Positions 1 to 8,323 of a DNA stretch of 40,528 nt are shown here, piece by piece. Source of the DNA: Mahella sp. (GTDB lineage Bacteria; Bacillota; Clostridia; Mahellales; Mahellaceae); NCBI RefSeq assembly GCF_020054945.1, contig NZ_JAIHAU010000040.1, positions 1 through 40,528 of the forward strand. The letters are read 5' to 3'. Both the position numbers and the translations under genes were made by a program. The first letter of the stretch is position 1; each line of letters opens with the position of its first letter. The notes under the pieces were generated by a model, which was not told where the DNA came from, made no database searches, and worked only from the letters and a program-made list of their open reading frames with translations.

Positions 1-1386
1 GCTTAACCACGGCATCTCCACAGGTGCACCGTTGCTCAATACAACAATGGTATTGGCCTGCACCTCCGATACGATCTCTATAAGTTTATTGTGGTTATCA
101 GGCATATGCATATGCGGTCGGTCGTAACCCTCCGATTCATAGCGTTCCGGCAATCCTGCAAATACAATCGCCACATCGGCTCTTGCAGCAGTTTCTTTCA
201 CTTCGTTTAGCAACGCTTCGTCCATTTCATCGCTGTCCAGCTTATAGCCGTCAGCATATATCACTTCGGCATCTCCAGCCAGTTGTTTTATCTTTTCATA
301 AGGTATATCGATTTCAGTTGGATTTACATGAGAGCTGCCCCCGCCCTGATATCTCGGGTTTTTAGCAAATGCGCCTATAACGGCTATGGTCCCTTTTTGT
401 TTTAACGGCAGTATGTCATCTTCGTTCTTTAGTAGGACCATGCATTGTTCGGCCACTTTTTTGGCAAGCTCGTGATGCACTTTTTTATCATAAGTTGTAT
501 TTTCTTTCTTGTTATCAACAGCCTCAAATATCACATTAAGAAGTCTTCTAACAGCTTTGTCGAGCACTTCCTCCGATATTTTGCCGCTTTTTACTGCTTC
601 TACTATCTTTTTATCGTTTATACCGTTGCTAGATGGCATCTCGAGATCTAAGCCCGCTACCAATCCTTTGACCCGTTCATCAACCGCACCCCAGTCAGAC
701 ACCACAGAGCCTTCAAAACCCCAGTCTTTCCTCAACACCTCTGTAAGCAAATACTCATTCTGCGAGCAGTATGTACCGTTGATTTTATTATAAGCACACA
801 TTACGGTCCATGGCTTAGCTTCCTTGACAGCGGTTTCAAAGCTGGCAAAGTATATCTCTCTGAGCGTACGCTCATCTATTATGGCATCGACCGACATTCT
901 CCTGTGTTCCTGATTATTGGCAGCAAAGTGCTTTAGCGAGGTACCCACGCCTTTACTCTGCACGCCTTTGATATGGTTGGCCGCCATTTGAGAAGAGAGA
1001 TAAGGGTCTTCCGAAAGGTATTCGAAATTTCTGCCGCATAAGGGCGAGCGTTTTATGTTAGCAGCAGGACCCAGTATTATAGAAACGCCCTCGGCCAGGC
1101 ATTCTTCAGCTAACGCTTCGCCGACCTTTTTTATGAGCTCTCTGTCCCATGAACATGCAAGCCCCGCTCCTGATGGAAAACACGTTGCAGGTATGCTTTG
1201 ATTTATACCTAAATGATCTGATTCTTCGGCCTGTTTCCTAAGACCATGCGGCCCATCGGTCATCGTAATAGACGGAATGCCAAGCCTCTCTACAGGCTTA
1301 GTATGCCAAAAATCCAATCCCGAGCACAGACTAGCCTTTTCTTCCAGCATCATCTGTGACACTATGCCTTCGATATCTCTATCCAC
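1..1386 (-). CDS. GH3 family beta-glycosidase (3' end outside window)
   Basis: This reading frame stays open from a GTG at 1386 to the window edge (462 codons, C-terminus missing). The start is set by an AGGAGG at 1395-1400, 8 bases upstream. The translation carries GH3 landmarks in order: 'MTDGPHG' near residue 47, '[24 protein letters not shown]' region near 105-130, 'KHFAANNQE' near 155, and the nucleophile motif 'VVSDWGA' with Asp231. The second alpha/beta domain ('[19 protein letters not shown]') starts near residue 330. GH3 enzymes remove terminal beta-glucose or xylose from oligosaccharides. No signal peptide is visible, so it probably acts in the cytoplasm on imported sugars. It is divergent from the kor genes. 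Family is certain; substrate is not. Confidence 0.9.
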   Translation of the reverse strand, partial: MDRDIEGIVSQMMLEEKASLCSGLDFWHTKPVERLGIPSITMTDGPHGLRKQAEESDHLGINQSIPATCFPSGAGLACSWDRELIKKVGEALAEECLAEGVSIILGPAANIKRSPLCGRNFEYLSEDPYLSSQMAANHIKGVQSKGVGTSLKHFAANNQEHRRMSVDAIIDERTLREIYFASFETAVKEAKPWTVMCAYNKINGTYCSQNEYLLTEVLRKDWGFEGSVVSDWGAVDERVKGLVAGLDLEMPSSNGINDKKIVEAVKSGKISEEVLDKAVRRLLNVIFEAVDNKKENTTYDKKVHHELAKKVAEQCMVLLKNEDDILPLKQKGTIAVIGAFAKNPRYQGGGSSHVNPTEIDIPYEKIKQLAGDAEVIYADGYKLDSDEMDEALLNEVKETAARADVAIVFAGLPERYESEGYDRPHMHMPDNHNKLIEIVSEVQANTIVVLSNGAPVEMPWLS

Positions 1387-1419
1387 GATCCCAACCTCCT
1401 GTTTGTATATGATACCGCT

Positions 1420-1449
1420 ATTATACCTCTTAATTACCGTCAGCGACAA
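1420..1449 (-). promoter_or_regulatory. Sigma-A promoter of the GH3 gene
   Basis: On the minus strand TTGTCG (1444-1449) is followed after 18 bases by a perfect TATAAT (1420-1425), about 33 bases before the GTG start. Read from sequence; activity is inferred. Confidence 0.6.
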
Positions 1450-1473
1450 GCCAAAAAACAAAAATCCATTAAG

Positions 1474-1503
1474 TTGCTGCAATATAGTTTGTTTTGTGAT
1501 AAT
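1474..1503 (+). promoter_or_regulatory. Sigma-A promoter of the kor genes
   Basis: TTGCTG at 1474-1479, an 18-base spacer and GATAAT at 1498-1503 preceded by TG (extended -10). It lies about 40 bases before the TTG start of korA and is divergent from the GH3 promoter. Confidence 0.5.
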
Positions 1504-1543
1504 ATATATTAAGAAATATTTATTCACCAAAGGAGGTACTCAA

Positions 1544-2014
1544 TTGGAGCACAATATATTGGTAGGAGGAGCTGCCGGTCAGGGTATGGATACGGTAGCC
1601 ACCATTTTGGAAAAAACGCTCAAGCGCAGCGGGTTTTATGTATTCTCTAACAAAGACTATATGTCCCGTGTAAGAGGAGGACATAATTTCACCCAAATAC
1701 GCTTCAGCACGACACCCATCTATTCCCATTCCAGCAAGCTGGATGTCATAATAGCATTGGATTCGCAAACCATACAACTGCATGAAAATCGGTTGGTAAG
1801 CGGTGGTAAGATTATATGCGATGAAAAAGTAAGCCCGTCAACCGATAATATCATTGCCTTGCCATTGGCCAAAATAGCCGCTGATATAGGTAATCCTCGC
1901 GTTATAAATACCGTTGCAACCGGCGCATTATTAAAGCTTTTCGGTATACCGATGCTTCAAGCCGAAAGGTTGCTGAGCAGCGAATTCTCCGGCGCTGTTG
2001 CGGTTATCCCATGA
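1544..2014 (+). CDS. korA: 2-oxoacid:ferredoxin oxidoreductase, gamma-domain part of a disrupted KorA
   Basis: The likely start is TTG at 1544, because AGGAGGT lies at 1531-1537 with a 6-base gap and the translation then begins exactly where the gamma domain begins ('[13 protein letters not shown]'). Longer in-frame starts upstream run through the promoter and are rejected. The 156-residue product matches the gamma domain of fused gamma-alpha KorA proteins: Rossmann-like glycine motif near residue 8, '[20 protein letters not shown]' region near 42, and '[13 protein letters not shown]' near residue 127. It ends at a TGA that overlaps the ATG of the next ORF. In homologues gamma continues through a linker into alpha as one chain of about 550 residues. 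Here the linker and the start of alpha, about 70 residues, are absent and the frame changes, so this is probably the 5' half of a broken gene. Confidence 0.75.
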   Translation: MEHNILVGGAAGQGMDTVATILEKTLKRSGFYVFSNKDYMSRVRGGHNFTQIRFSTTPIYSHSSKLDVIIALDSQTIQLHENRLVSGGKIICDEKVSPSTDNIIALPLAKIAADIGNPRVINTVATGALLKLFGIPMLQAERLLSSEFSGAVAVIP

Positions 2015-3078
2015 CGCCGTCGACCAGTTTAATGACATACATGGCTCAAAAATCAAACCAGATGGGCATAGTGGTGGAACAGGTCGAAGATGAAATAGCT
2101 GCCATAAATATGGCGCTTGGTGCATCTTACGCCGGCGTAAGAGCTATGACCGGTTCATCAGGCGGCGGCTTTGCCCTCATGGTAGAAGGCGTCAGTCTCG
2201 CCGGCATAACCGAAACGCCCATAGTAATAGCAGAGATCCAGCGTCCTGGGCCTGCCACCGGCTTTCCAACCCGCACCGAGCAGTCTGATCTGCGCTTTAT
2301 AATACATGCCGGCCACGGCGAATTTCCCAAAATGGTCATAGCCGTGCGCAACCCCGAAGACGCATTTTACCAAACCGCAAGAGCTTTCAACATAGCTGAA
2401 AAATATCAGATACCAGTTATATTGGTGAGCGATCAGTATCTGGCCGACTATGCACAAACGATAAAGCCATTTGACTTCTCGCGCATTTCTATAGATAGAT
2501 ATCTGGATGATGGCAGTTCTATAGCCGAAGATGAAAAATACAAAAGGTATAAGTTAACGGATAGCGGCATATCACCCCGCCTCATACCCGGCAGCGTAAA
2601 AGGCCAGGTAATATACGTCGACAGCGATGAGCACGACGAATATGGCCATATAACCGAATCGGCCGAGATAAGGACGAATATGGTGAATAAACGCCTTAAA
2701 AAGGAAGATCTGCTGCGTCAAGAACTGATAGAACCTGAGCTTTTAGGTAAGGATAATCCTGAAATATTGATAGTAAGCTGGGGATCGCTACATGGCCCGT
2801 TAAAGGAAACCATAGGCAAGCTTGTAAATGAAGGCATATCCATAGGCGCGCTGGTATTCGGCGATATCTGGCCTTTCCCGACAAAGCGCTTGACAGCCTT
2901 GGCTTCCAAAGCAAGGCTCATAGTCGACCTAGAGCAAAACGCAACCGCTCAGTTAGATGGTTTAATAAGGCAGGAGGCCCTTATAAGCTGCGATAAGAAA
3001 CTGCTCAAATACGATGGCCGTATGTGGAGCCCTGAAGAAATATATAACAGATTGAAAGGAGAGGTACTCAATGTTTGA
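2011..3078 (+). CDS. korA: 2-oxoacid:ferredoxin oxidoreductase, alpha part of a disrupted KorA
   Basis: Alpha subunit of the 2-oxoacid (2-oxoglutarate/pyruvate/indolepyruvate class) ferredoxin oxidoreductase, which with KorB oxidatively decarboxylates a 2-oxoacid to its CoA ester and reduces ferredoxin. The 355 residues begin at 'MTPSTSLM', normally the middle of the conserved 'GYPMTPSTS' loop of domain I. In the same frame upstream of the ATG the codons still read 'CCGYP', so the natural protein extended further. '[13 protein letters not shown]' near residue 49 and '[16 protein letters not shown]' near residue 78 are typical of domain I; domain II ('ILIVSWGS') starts near residue 250. No ribosome binding site precedes the ATG. 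The 3' end overlaps korB by 8 bases. The family is clear; whether this stand-alone fragment is made is doubtful. Confidence 0.75.
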   Translation: MTPSTSLMTYMAQKSNQMGIVVEQVEDEIAAINMALGASYAGVRAMTGSSGGGFALMVEGVSLAGITETPIVIAEIQRPGPATGFPTRTEQSDLRFIIHAGHGEFPKMVIAVRNPEDAFYQTARAFNIAEKYQIPVILVSDQYLADYAQTIKPFDFSRISIDRYLDDGSSIAEDEKYKRYKLTDSGISPRLIPGSVKGQVIYVDSDEHDEYGHITESAEIRTNMVNKRLKKEDLLRQELIEPELLGKDNPEILIVSWGSLHGPLKETIGKLVNEGISIGALVFGDIWPFPTKRLTALASKARLIVDLEQNATAQLDGLIRQEALISCDKKLLKYDGRMWSPEEIYNRLKGEVLNV

Positions 3079-3910
3079 AACATATGAAACGGCGTGGTGT
3101 CCCGGATGCGGCAATTTTGCCATATTGGCCTCGCTAAAAGACGCATTGAATCAACTTGGCCTGGATCCATCCGAAGTGGTCATATCATCCGGCATAGGAC
3201 AAGCGGCCAAAACGCCGCATTATATAAACGTAAATACCTTCAACGGACTGCATGGTCGAGCTGTACCGCCGGCAACAGCTATAAAACTGTCTAATAAAAA
3301 CCTGACCGTGATAGCCGAAAGCGGCGATGGAGATACCTACGGCGAAGGCGGCAATCATTTCATACATGGCATACGCCGCAATGTCAATATAGCGCACTTC
3401 ATACACGATAACCAGATATACGGCTTAACCAAGGGCCAGGCATCGCCTACAACCGAAAAAGGGCAAAAAACATCGCTGCAGTTCAATGGCGTAATAGCTG
3501 AACCTGTCCGACCGCTCTTTTTAGCGCTTACAATGGGCGCAGGGTTTGTGGCAAGGGGCTTTGCAGGCGACCGCGCGCAGCTCACCGAGCTTATGAAGGC
3601 CGCTATAAATTATAATGGATACGCCATGATCGATATACTGCAACCTTGCGTATCATTCAATAAGGTAAATACATTCCAATGGTATAAAGAGCGCGTGTAT
3701 CGCCTCCCCGACGATTATGACGCCACCGATTTTAGCAATGCGCTTAAAACCGCTATGGAATGGGGCGATAGAATTCCGACTGGTATAATTTACAATGTGC
3801 CTAGGGATACTTATATAGATCAGGTAGATTTCTTAAAAGATGGCCCCGCCTTGGTAGACCGCACCTTGGACCCAATGGAGGCTAAACAGCTCCTGGAGGA
3901 TTTCATATAG
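3071..3910 (+). CDS. korB: 2-oxoacid:ferredoxin oxidoreductase subunit beta
   Basis: A complete 279-residue beta subunit that binds thiamine diphosphate and one iron-sulfur cluster. 'WCPGCGNF' near residue 9 supplies the first two cluster cysteines. '[15 protein letters not shown]' near residues 83-97, followed by '[12 protein letters not shown]', is the TPP/Mg motif (GDGD ... N). The C-terminal part has the usual 'ILQPCVSFN' with another cysteine. The start has a good AAAGGAGAGG just upstream inside korA, so it is translationally coupled. It ends 4 bases before a strong terminator hairpin, so the korA/korB transcript ends here. Substrate (2-oxoglutarate versus another 2-oxoacid) cannot be told from sequence. 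Confidence 0.9.
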   Translation: MFETYETAWCPGCGNFAILASLKDALNQLGLDPSEVVISSGIGQAAKTPHYINVNTFNGLHGRAVPPATAIKLSNKNLTVIAESGDGDTYGEGGNHFIHGIRRNVNIAHFIHDNQIYGLTKGQASPTTEKGQKTSLQFNGVIAEPVRPLFLALTMGAGFVARGFAGDRAQLTELMKAAINYNGYAMIDILQPCVSFNKVNTFQWYKERVYRLPDDYDATDFSNALKTAMEWGDRIPTGIIYNVPRDTYIDQVDFLKDGPALVDRTLDPMEAKQLLEDFI

Positions 3911-3914
3911 AGTG

Positions 3915-3957
3915 TATAGGGAATGGCTTAAGCCATTCCCTATAGCTTTATTTTTTC
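3915..3957 (+). terminator. Rho-independent terminator after korB
   Basis: A perfect palindrome at 3915-3944 (TATAGGGAATGGCTT and its complement) is followed by a T-rich tract at 3948-3957. It lies between the convergent korB and lipoprotein genes; the T tract serves plus-strand transcription. Confidence 0.85.
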
Positions 3958-4358
3958 TTTTCCTTTACTATATATGCTATATAGCCTTCTGTATCTTCGT
4001 TGATATCAATAACTATTTTACAAATACCCGGTGGTATATCGCTTAATGATACTTTTTCTTGGTAATCGCTGCCTTTTATCTCTTTATTCCACAGCTTATT
4101 ATTATTGGCATCAACGACCGCAATATTAATGCTACCACTGGATAAAGTAGCGGAAAAATCAAAAGTATACACGTGTTTCTTTTTAACCGTTATCTCATCA
4201 ACCGACGTTTTGTACCGCTCTTCATACTCACTTTTAACAAAATTTCGCTCCATATTTAGAACCTCTTCCCCGTCAGGGTCATCATTACCTTTGCACGCTA
4301 CCGATAACATCGCTATCAGGAACACCAATATCAATAAGAATAACTTTTTATTAAGCAT
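3948..4358 (-). CDS. Small lipoprotein, last gene of the ABC exporter operon
   Basis: The protein has a Lys-rich N-terminus, a hydrophobic stretch and a lipobox ending 'LSVAC', so it should be lipidated at that Cys and held on the outer face of the membrane. The mature part (about 115 residues) is polar with 'HVYTFDFSATLSSGSINIAV', which suggests a beta-sandwich of a kind seen in small secreted proteins. I do not recognise the family. Two ATGs are possible: 4367 and 4358. The second is preferred because GGGAG lies 9 bases before it. The start overlaps the end of the ATPase gene by 8 bases, so it is translationally coupled. Its position suggests an accessory or substrate-binding role for the exporter. 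Confidence 0.7.
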   Translation of the reverse strand: MLNKKLFLLILVFLIAMLSVACKGNDDPDGEEVLNMERNFVKSEYEERYKTSVDEITVKKKHVYTFDFSATLSSGSINIAVVDANNNKLWNKEIKGSDYQEKVSLSDIPPGICKIVIDINEDTEGYIAYIVKEKKK

Positions 4359-5028
4359 TCTCCTCATCTCCCGTTATTCTCCCATCTACTATATTTATAA
4401 TTCTTTTTGTAGCGGACGCGACTTTATCGTCATGTGTTACTATGATAACTGTTTTACCCGAGGCATTTATTTCGGTCAACATATTCATTAAATCTTGGCC
4501 AGTTTTCCTGTCAAGAGCGCCTGTGGGTTCATCAGCCAATATAATATCATTATCGCTTGTCAACGCGCGTGCTATAGCTGCCCTCTGCTGTTGTCCTCCA
4601 GATATCTGCGTCGGCAATTTATCTGCAAGATTATCTATGCCAAGCATTTTTAATTTCTCATAAACGATTTTCTTTCTACGAGATTTATTTACATTCTTAG
4701 CCAGCAACGGCACCTCTACATTCTCATACACAGAAAAATTACTCATCAAGGCGAAATGCTGGAACACAAAGCTTATTTTTTCCCTTCTCACCTTATGTAA
4801 TTCCTTTAGTTTCAATTTATGAATTTCATAATCATCCAGATAATACTCTCCTTCCGTCAACGTATCCATACAGCCTATTACATTTAACAAAGTAGATTTG
4901 CCTGAACCTGATGGCCCCATGACGGCTACAAATTCGCCGTCTTCAATGGTCAAATCGATGCCGTCGAGTGCTCTTGTCTCATAAGTTTCTCCTTTGTATA
5001 CCTTAACTAAATTTTTTATCTTTATCAT
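4351..5028 (-). CDS. ABC transporter ATP-binding protein, MacB/LolD type
   Basis: A 225-residue ATPase with Walker A 'GPSGSGKS' (residues 38-45), Q-loop in 'FVFQHFALM', signature 'ISGGQQQRAAIARAL', Walker B 'IILADEPTGALD' and the switch His in 'VIIVTHD'. The sequence 'RALDGIDLTIEDGEFVAVMGPSG' and the 'EPTGALD' D-loop are typical of the MacB/LolD/FtsE subfamily, which drives mechanotransmitting exporters rather than importers. It ends inside the lipoprotein gene and starts one base after the stop of the downstream-oriented permease. It would work as a dimer with the two FtsX-type permeases encoded next door. Confidence 0.92.
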   Translation of the reverse strand: MIKIKNLVKVYKGETYETRALDGIDLTIEDGEFVAVMGPSGSGKSTLLNVIGCMDTLTEGEYYLDDYEIHKLKLKELHKVRREKISFVFQHFALMSNFSVYENVEVPLLAKNVNKSRRKKIVYEKLKMLGIDNLADKLPTQISGGQQQRAAIARALTSDNDIILADEPTGALDRKTGQDLMNMLTEINASGKTVIIVTHDDKVASATKRIINIVDGRITGDEENA

Positions 5029-5029
5029 T

Positions 5030-6310
5030 CTATTCTCTCCCTTTAATAAGCTCCACCGGTTTCAGCCTTTTAATTATAGCAATGGGCACAATGCATGAAA
5101 TTGCCACGATAACTGCCGCCACAGCAAGCAGATATACGGAAACCAGTTCCCTATGAATACTAAGCCTTATAGTTCTAAACGGACTTGTATCTTTTAGAAG
5201 GCTATAGCTCTCCCATCCATAAGCTACAATAAATGCTGCGGCAACCACTAAAATGTTCTCTGCCACTACCATCTTGATTATATCGGCTGTGCTCATGCCA
5301 TTAGCATACATAATACCGTATTCCGGCCTCCTAAATAATATGGATACTGTCTCCGATGATGATACAGACAAAATTGAAAAAAAGGTAAACATCACTGCTA
5401 ATAATACTTTTAATCCCATGTCCGCCTTATATGGCGCCTCATATTCGGCCAATACGGCCCTTACAGGCTTACAAAAAACCCCCAGTTTCAGCTCATTGGC
5501 CTTTGCCGAAATCTTATCGCTGATCCCTTTAATATCAGCTCCATCTTCAACAATACAAAAACACGTGTCCAGTGAGCTCAATACTGACATAGTGGCATCT
5601 ATATACTCTGGGTCATACATGGCGACGAATTTATTATCCAACTTCTCTGTATCCGTGCCCAGATAATCTACATCACCTAGCCATTTCGAGCCCTTTGCCA
5701 TGACCCCTGTAACCTTGTATCTTGTGCCCGTATCTTCATTTGTAAGTTCGGTGCCAATAGGAACTATATCTTTGTACTCATAGCCCACGAGCAGCGGCAA
5801 AGCACCGTCATCGCAGCGCTTAAATTCGTCCGAGCCCTCTATTACATTTACCCTGCACAGGTCGGATATGCCCTCCATTACGAACAGCACCTGCGAACTT
5901 TCCGGATGTCGTCCATACGGCGTGTTTTTATAAAGAAGCTCGTTCTTTTCAATATAGTTTTTATTATTCGCCAATTCTGTAAAACTGGCACCGAAAAAAT
6001 CATAATACCCGCAGCCTTTGACGCCCTCAAGCGTATTGCCATAAGCTATGAGCTGATTCACCTTGTCTCTAAATTCGCTCGTTTCTTCTTTATAGGGGAA
6101 TTGGATCTGGCAAGTCTTATCGATACCATAACTGAGTTTATCCTCTATCTCTTTCGCATGATACTGGCCTGTAAAAGCGTACGTTATCATCTGTCCAAGC
6201 AAAATAAAAGAAACTATGCTTACTATCAGGACTAATAAAGTCATAAATTTGCGGTTTAGCAAAAACTTTATGACAAATTTTAGCACATTTGCAAATCTCA
6301 TAATCGTCAC
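5030..6310 (-). CDS. FtsX-family ABC permease (MacB-like), first of a pair
   Basis: A 426-residue membrane protein with the MacB layout: one N-terminal transmembrane helix (about residues 24-48), a large extracytoplasmic domain (about 50-300), and three C-terminal helices (about 305-325, 350-375, 390-415) ending in 'IAIIKRLKPVELIKGRE', the usual FtsX tail. It lies between the ATPase gene and a second, diverged permease, 7 bases from the latter. The two together would form a heterodimeric channel-less exporter. The cargo is unknown; in Firmicutes such systems often handle peptides, lipoproteins or envelope stress. Confidence 0.85.
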   Translation of the reverse strand: MTIMRFANVLKFVIKFLLNRKFMTLLVLIVSIVSFILLGQMITYAFTGQYHAKEIEDKLSYGIDKTCQIQFPYKEETSEFRDKVNQLIAYGNTLEGVKGCGYYDFFGASFTELANNKNYIEKNELLYKNTPYGRHPESSQVLFVMEGISDLCRVNVIEGSDEFKRCDDGALPLLVGYEYKDIVPIGTELTNEDTGTRYKVTGVMAKGSKWLGDVDYLGTDTEKLDNKFVAMYDPEYIDATMSVLSSLDTCFCIVEDGADIKGISDKISAKANELKLGVFCKPVRAVLAEYEAPYKADMGLKVLLAVMFTFFSILSVSSSETVSILFRRPEYGIMYANGMSTADIIKMVVAENILVVAAAFIVAYGWESYSLLKDTSPFRTIRLSIHRELVSVYLLAVAAVIVAISCIVPIAIIKRLKPVELIKGRE

Positions 6311-6317
6311 CCTTTCC

Positions 6318-7445
6318 CTATGAAATAACAGCCTGCGATGGGGACATATTTATTATCTTGTATACCGGTACCAGAATGACCGCCAGCGATGTCGCCACAA
6401 TCATAGCAATCATTATAATAACGTCGCCAAATGAAGCTCCAATATATATATTGAAAACATTGCCGATAAGTTTGGAAAATATAATCTGCAAAAATACGCA
6501 TAATATTGCCGCAAAACATGATATTCCCAACATCTCCCTGAACAGCATGCCAATTATCTGTAAATTAGACATGCCAAACGCCTTCCTTATGGCAATTTCC
6601 CGTTTCCTCTGCTCAATCCAAAATTCCGAGACAATAATGCAGTTAATAATTGCAAAAAAATAAATTAAAAAATAGATATTTACCGGTGACTGTGCCAGTT
6701 GAAGTTTCGCAGCTTCCGCTTGCTGCTCCTTATAATCCACTTTATATCCTTCTATTACGGCTTGAGGATCCCTTTTAAGAATATCGGCCTTGATCTGCTT
6801 GCAAACAGGATAGACATCCTCTGAATCGCTTTCAATCATCAAATCCAAGTGAGGGCTATTCAATATTTTTTGCTTCATATCGTCGCTCAAACACTCATAA
6901 AATGTAACAAGATTAGCACTAAAAGCTGGAGAAATATTGTTATCCATAATACCCACCACTTTATATCGGCTGCCGTTGATGGTTATAAACCTGTTGCCCT
7001 TATTATCTCGCGTGAGCTTTGACAAATATGAATCTCCTACCAAAACAACATTTTCGCGGGCTTTTATCTCCGCATCATCGGGCAGTCTGCCTTCTTTAAG
7101 CACATACTTCTCCTTTTCATTGTTTGTCAAAATAATGTCCATGTAAGGCATGCCTTTACTGCCTTCTGGCCATACAGCAAAATTACAGATTTTCACGTTG
7201 ACCTTCCTGTCGCTTATCAAGTCTTTTATATCGTTCTTGCTGCCTTCATTTGTATCTATCTGCAAACACATGGCATATTTATAGTTATATTGCCCGTCAT
7301 CATTTGCTTTCCCCAATACCTGACTATAAATATTCACCCCATCGAACAATGCCATAAAAGCTACGAGCAAACCCAAAATGATATATATGGTGGAAATCGG
7401 ATAACGAAATAAATGCTTAAAACTTCTTTTCAAAACAGCAACCAC
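6318..7445 (-). CDS. FtsX-family ABC permease (MacB-like), second of a pair
   Basis: A 375-residue permease with the same arrangement as its neighbour: N-terminal helix at about 15-40, an extracytoplasmic MacB-type domain with 'SRYKVVGIMDNN', and three C-terminal helices. The cytoplasmic turn 'EQRKREIAIRKAFGMSNLQIIGMLFREM' is diagnostic of the FtsX domain, and the C-terminus 'VPVYKIINMSPSQAVIS' is typical. The start is GTG at 7445, with GGGGATGAA about 8 bases before it. It is the first intact gene of the exporter operon; the remnant ATPase gene at 7539-7670 lies upstream on the same strand. Confidence 0.85.
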   Translation of the reverse strand: MVAVLKRSFKHLFRYPISTIYIILGLLVAFMALFDGVNIYSQVLGKANDDGQYNYKYAMCLQIDTNEGSKNDIKDLISDRKVNVKICNFAVWPEGSKGMPYMDIILTNNEKEKYVLKEGRLPDDAEIKARENVVLVGDSYLSKLTRDNKGNRFITINGSRYKVVGIMDNNISPAFSANLVTFYECLSDDMKQKILNSPHLDLMIESDSEDVYPVCKQIKADILKRDPQAVIEGYKVDYKEQQAEAAKLQLAQSPVNIYFLIYFFAIINCIIVSEFWIEQRKREIAIRKAFGMSNLQIIGMLFREMLGISCFAAILCVFLQIIFSKLIGNVFNIYIGASFGDVIIMIAMIVATSLAVILVPVYKIINMSPSQAVIS

Positions 7446-7538
7446 ACATTCATCCCCTTTAAGCTATTCAATAAAATAACTACGCATTTATCGGAAGTAG
7501 ATACATCCAATGGCCATGGCTTCAGTATTACTTTTTCA

Positions 7539-7670
7539 TCATGGCGCTCTTGCCGGGCCGTCCGGTCCGAGCAGGCGGAATACGCCACTTTGTATATCCA
7601 GCGACACGCTGCCTAATGCCTTTGCACCCCCGCGATATACCTTGGTCACGTCGTCAAGATGTATTTCCAT
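7539..7670 (-). pseudogene. Truncated ABC ATPase gene (N-terminal remnant)
   Basis: ATG at 7670 has an excellent AGGAGGA at 7677-7683, 6 bases upstream, and encodes 'MEIHLDDVTKVYRGGAKALG' then 'VSLDIQSGVFRLLGPDG', the start of an ABC ATPase. At the Walker A loop the expected GAGKS is interrupted: the bases read GGCCCGGCAAGAGC where GGC GCC GGC AAG AGC would restore the motif, a 2-base loss. The frame ends at TGA 7539-7541. The other frame gives 'GKSAMMKK' then a stop, so the rest of the ATPase is also missing. Because promoter and ribosome binding site survive, this may now act only as the leader of the exporter operon. Confidence 0.7.
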
Positions 7671-7687
7671 CAAATATCCTCCTGCGA

Positions 7688-7733
7688 TTTCGTCTTTTCT
7701 AAATATAAGACGAAAGAGACGGATTTTGGTTCA
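7688..7733 (-). promoter_or_regulatory. Exporter operon promoter region with inverted repeat
   Basis: TTTCGTCTT (7688-7696) and AAGACGAAA (7707-7715) form a perfect 9-base inverted repeat with a 10-base loop. On the minus strand TGAACC (7728-7733) is followed after 15 bases by CGTC (7709-7712), similar to ECF sigma promoters. Either an operator or an ECF-type promoter could explain it; function is inferred. Confidence 0.35.
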
Positions 7734-8245
7734 TAAGTATCCTTCAATTCATAATTTTTATAACACCGAATTACAGTGGAATAAATAATAAGGCTGTACA
7801 TAAAAAATGTATTTGACCGTATATTGTTTATGCCGTTTGGATTGTTTAGGATAATCTTCTAGCATAAGATTTTCAAGTCTATTTATATTTCGTCCCTTAC
7901 ATTTCCGAAATAGTGACTGTTCAGCGCCTCATGACCCTATGATCACAACCGCGAATGAAAATGGCATAAACTATTTTCGTAGTAGGTATATTATAGGCTT
8001 GGTAACTAATTAGCCTCCGGCTCATGCCTCCTGCCTCCATGCCTTCGACCACGCCTGTTCAACGTTGCGCTTGCAGAGCGTACAGCGAAACGTTCTAAGG
8101 TGTGCTCCAGACATATACCGATGCTTCTGCCATCTTTTTACAGAAGGCTTAACATATATGCTGAGCCGTAACAAAATCGCCTTGAAGCTAATCCTTACCG
8201 TCGCCTATGCGTCATAGTACTTGAATAGCCCCTCAAATTAAGATC
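7734..8245. other. Gene-free region with structured repeat element A
   Basis: I find no credible coding region in about 600 bases here, in any frame. The stretch 8060-8166 is rich in inverted repeats: AACGTT 8061-8066 with AACGTT 8089-8094, an inner CGCT/AGCG, and CTTCTG 8124-8129 with CAGAAG 8141-8146. At 8144-8166 is a 23-base motif that recurs with one mismatch at 24237-24259. An 8-base inverted pair (TTTATGCC near 7839 and GGCATAAA near 7962) may mark element ends. It could be a degraded mobile element or a structured RNA. Confidence 0.4.
8144..8166 (+). repeat. Copy A of a 23-base dispersed motif
   Basis: Reads AAGGCTTAACATATATGCTG then AGC. It is identical to 24237-24259 except for A in place of G at position 8. 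A 22/23 match in a 40-kb window is not expected by chance. Confidence 0.7.
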
Positions 8246-8274
8246 TGTACAAAATAAACCGCTTAATTTATAAT
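8246..8274 (+). promoter_or_regulatory. Promoter of the metallophosphoesterase gene
   Basis: TGTACA at 8246-8251, a 17-base spacer and a perfect TATAAT at 8269-8274, 50 bases before the start codon. Confidence 0.5.
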
Positions 8275-8323
8275 ATACTCGTGCTTTTCAATTTATCGTA
8301 GAACAGGGATGAAAGGAAATTAT

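Noticed and set aside
1277-1543. 89-codon upstream extension of the KorA gamma frame
   Set aside because: It runs back through the promoter and into the GH3 gene, has no resemblance to the family, and TTG 1544 has a perfect ribosome binding site.
3915-3944. Perfect palindrome as an attachment or integration site
   Set aside because: A T tract follows it and it lies between convergent genes; a terminator explains it fully.
7413-7788. Plus-strand ORFs in the region upstream of the exporter operon
   Set aside because: They are antisense to the permease start and to the ABC ATPase remnant, and have no ribosome binding site or recognisable sequence.
7800-7990. Decayed transposase in the gene-free region
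   Set aside because: All frames I translated have frequent stops and no recognisable motif; an 8-base inverted pair alone is too weak.
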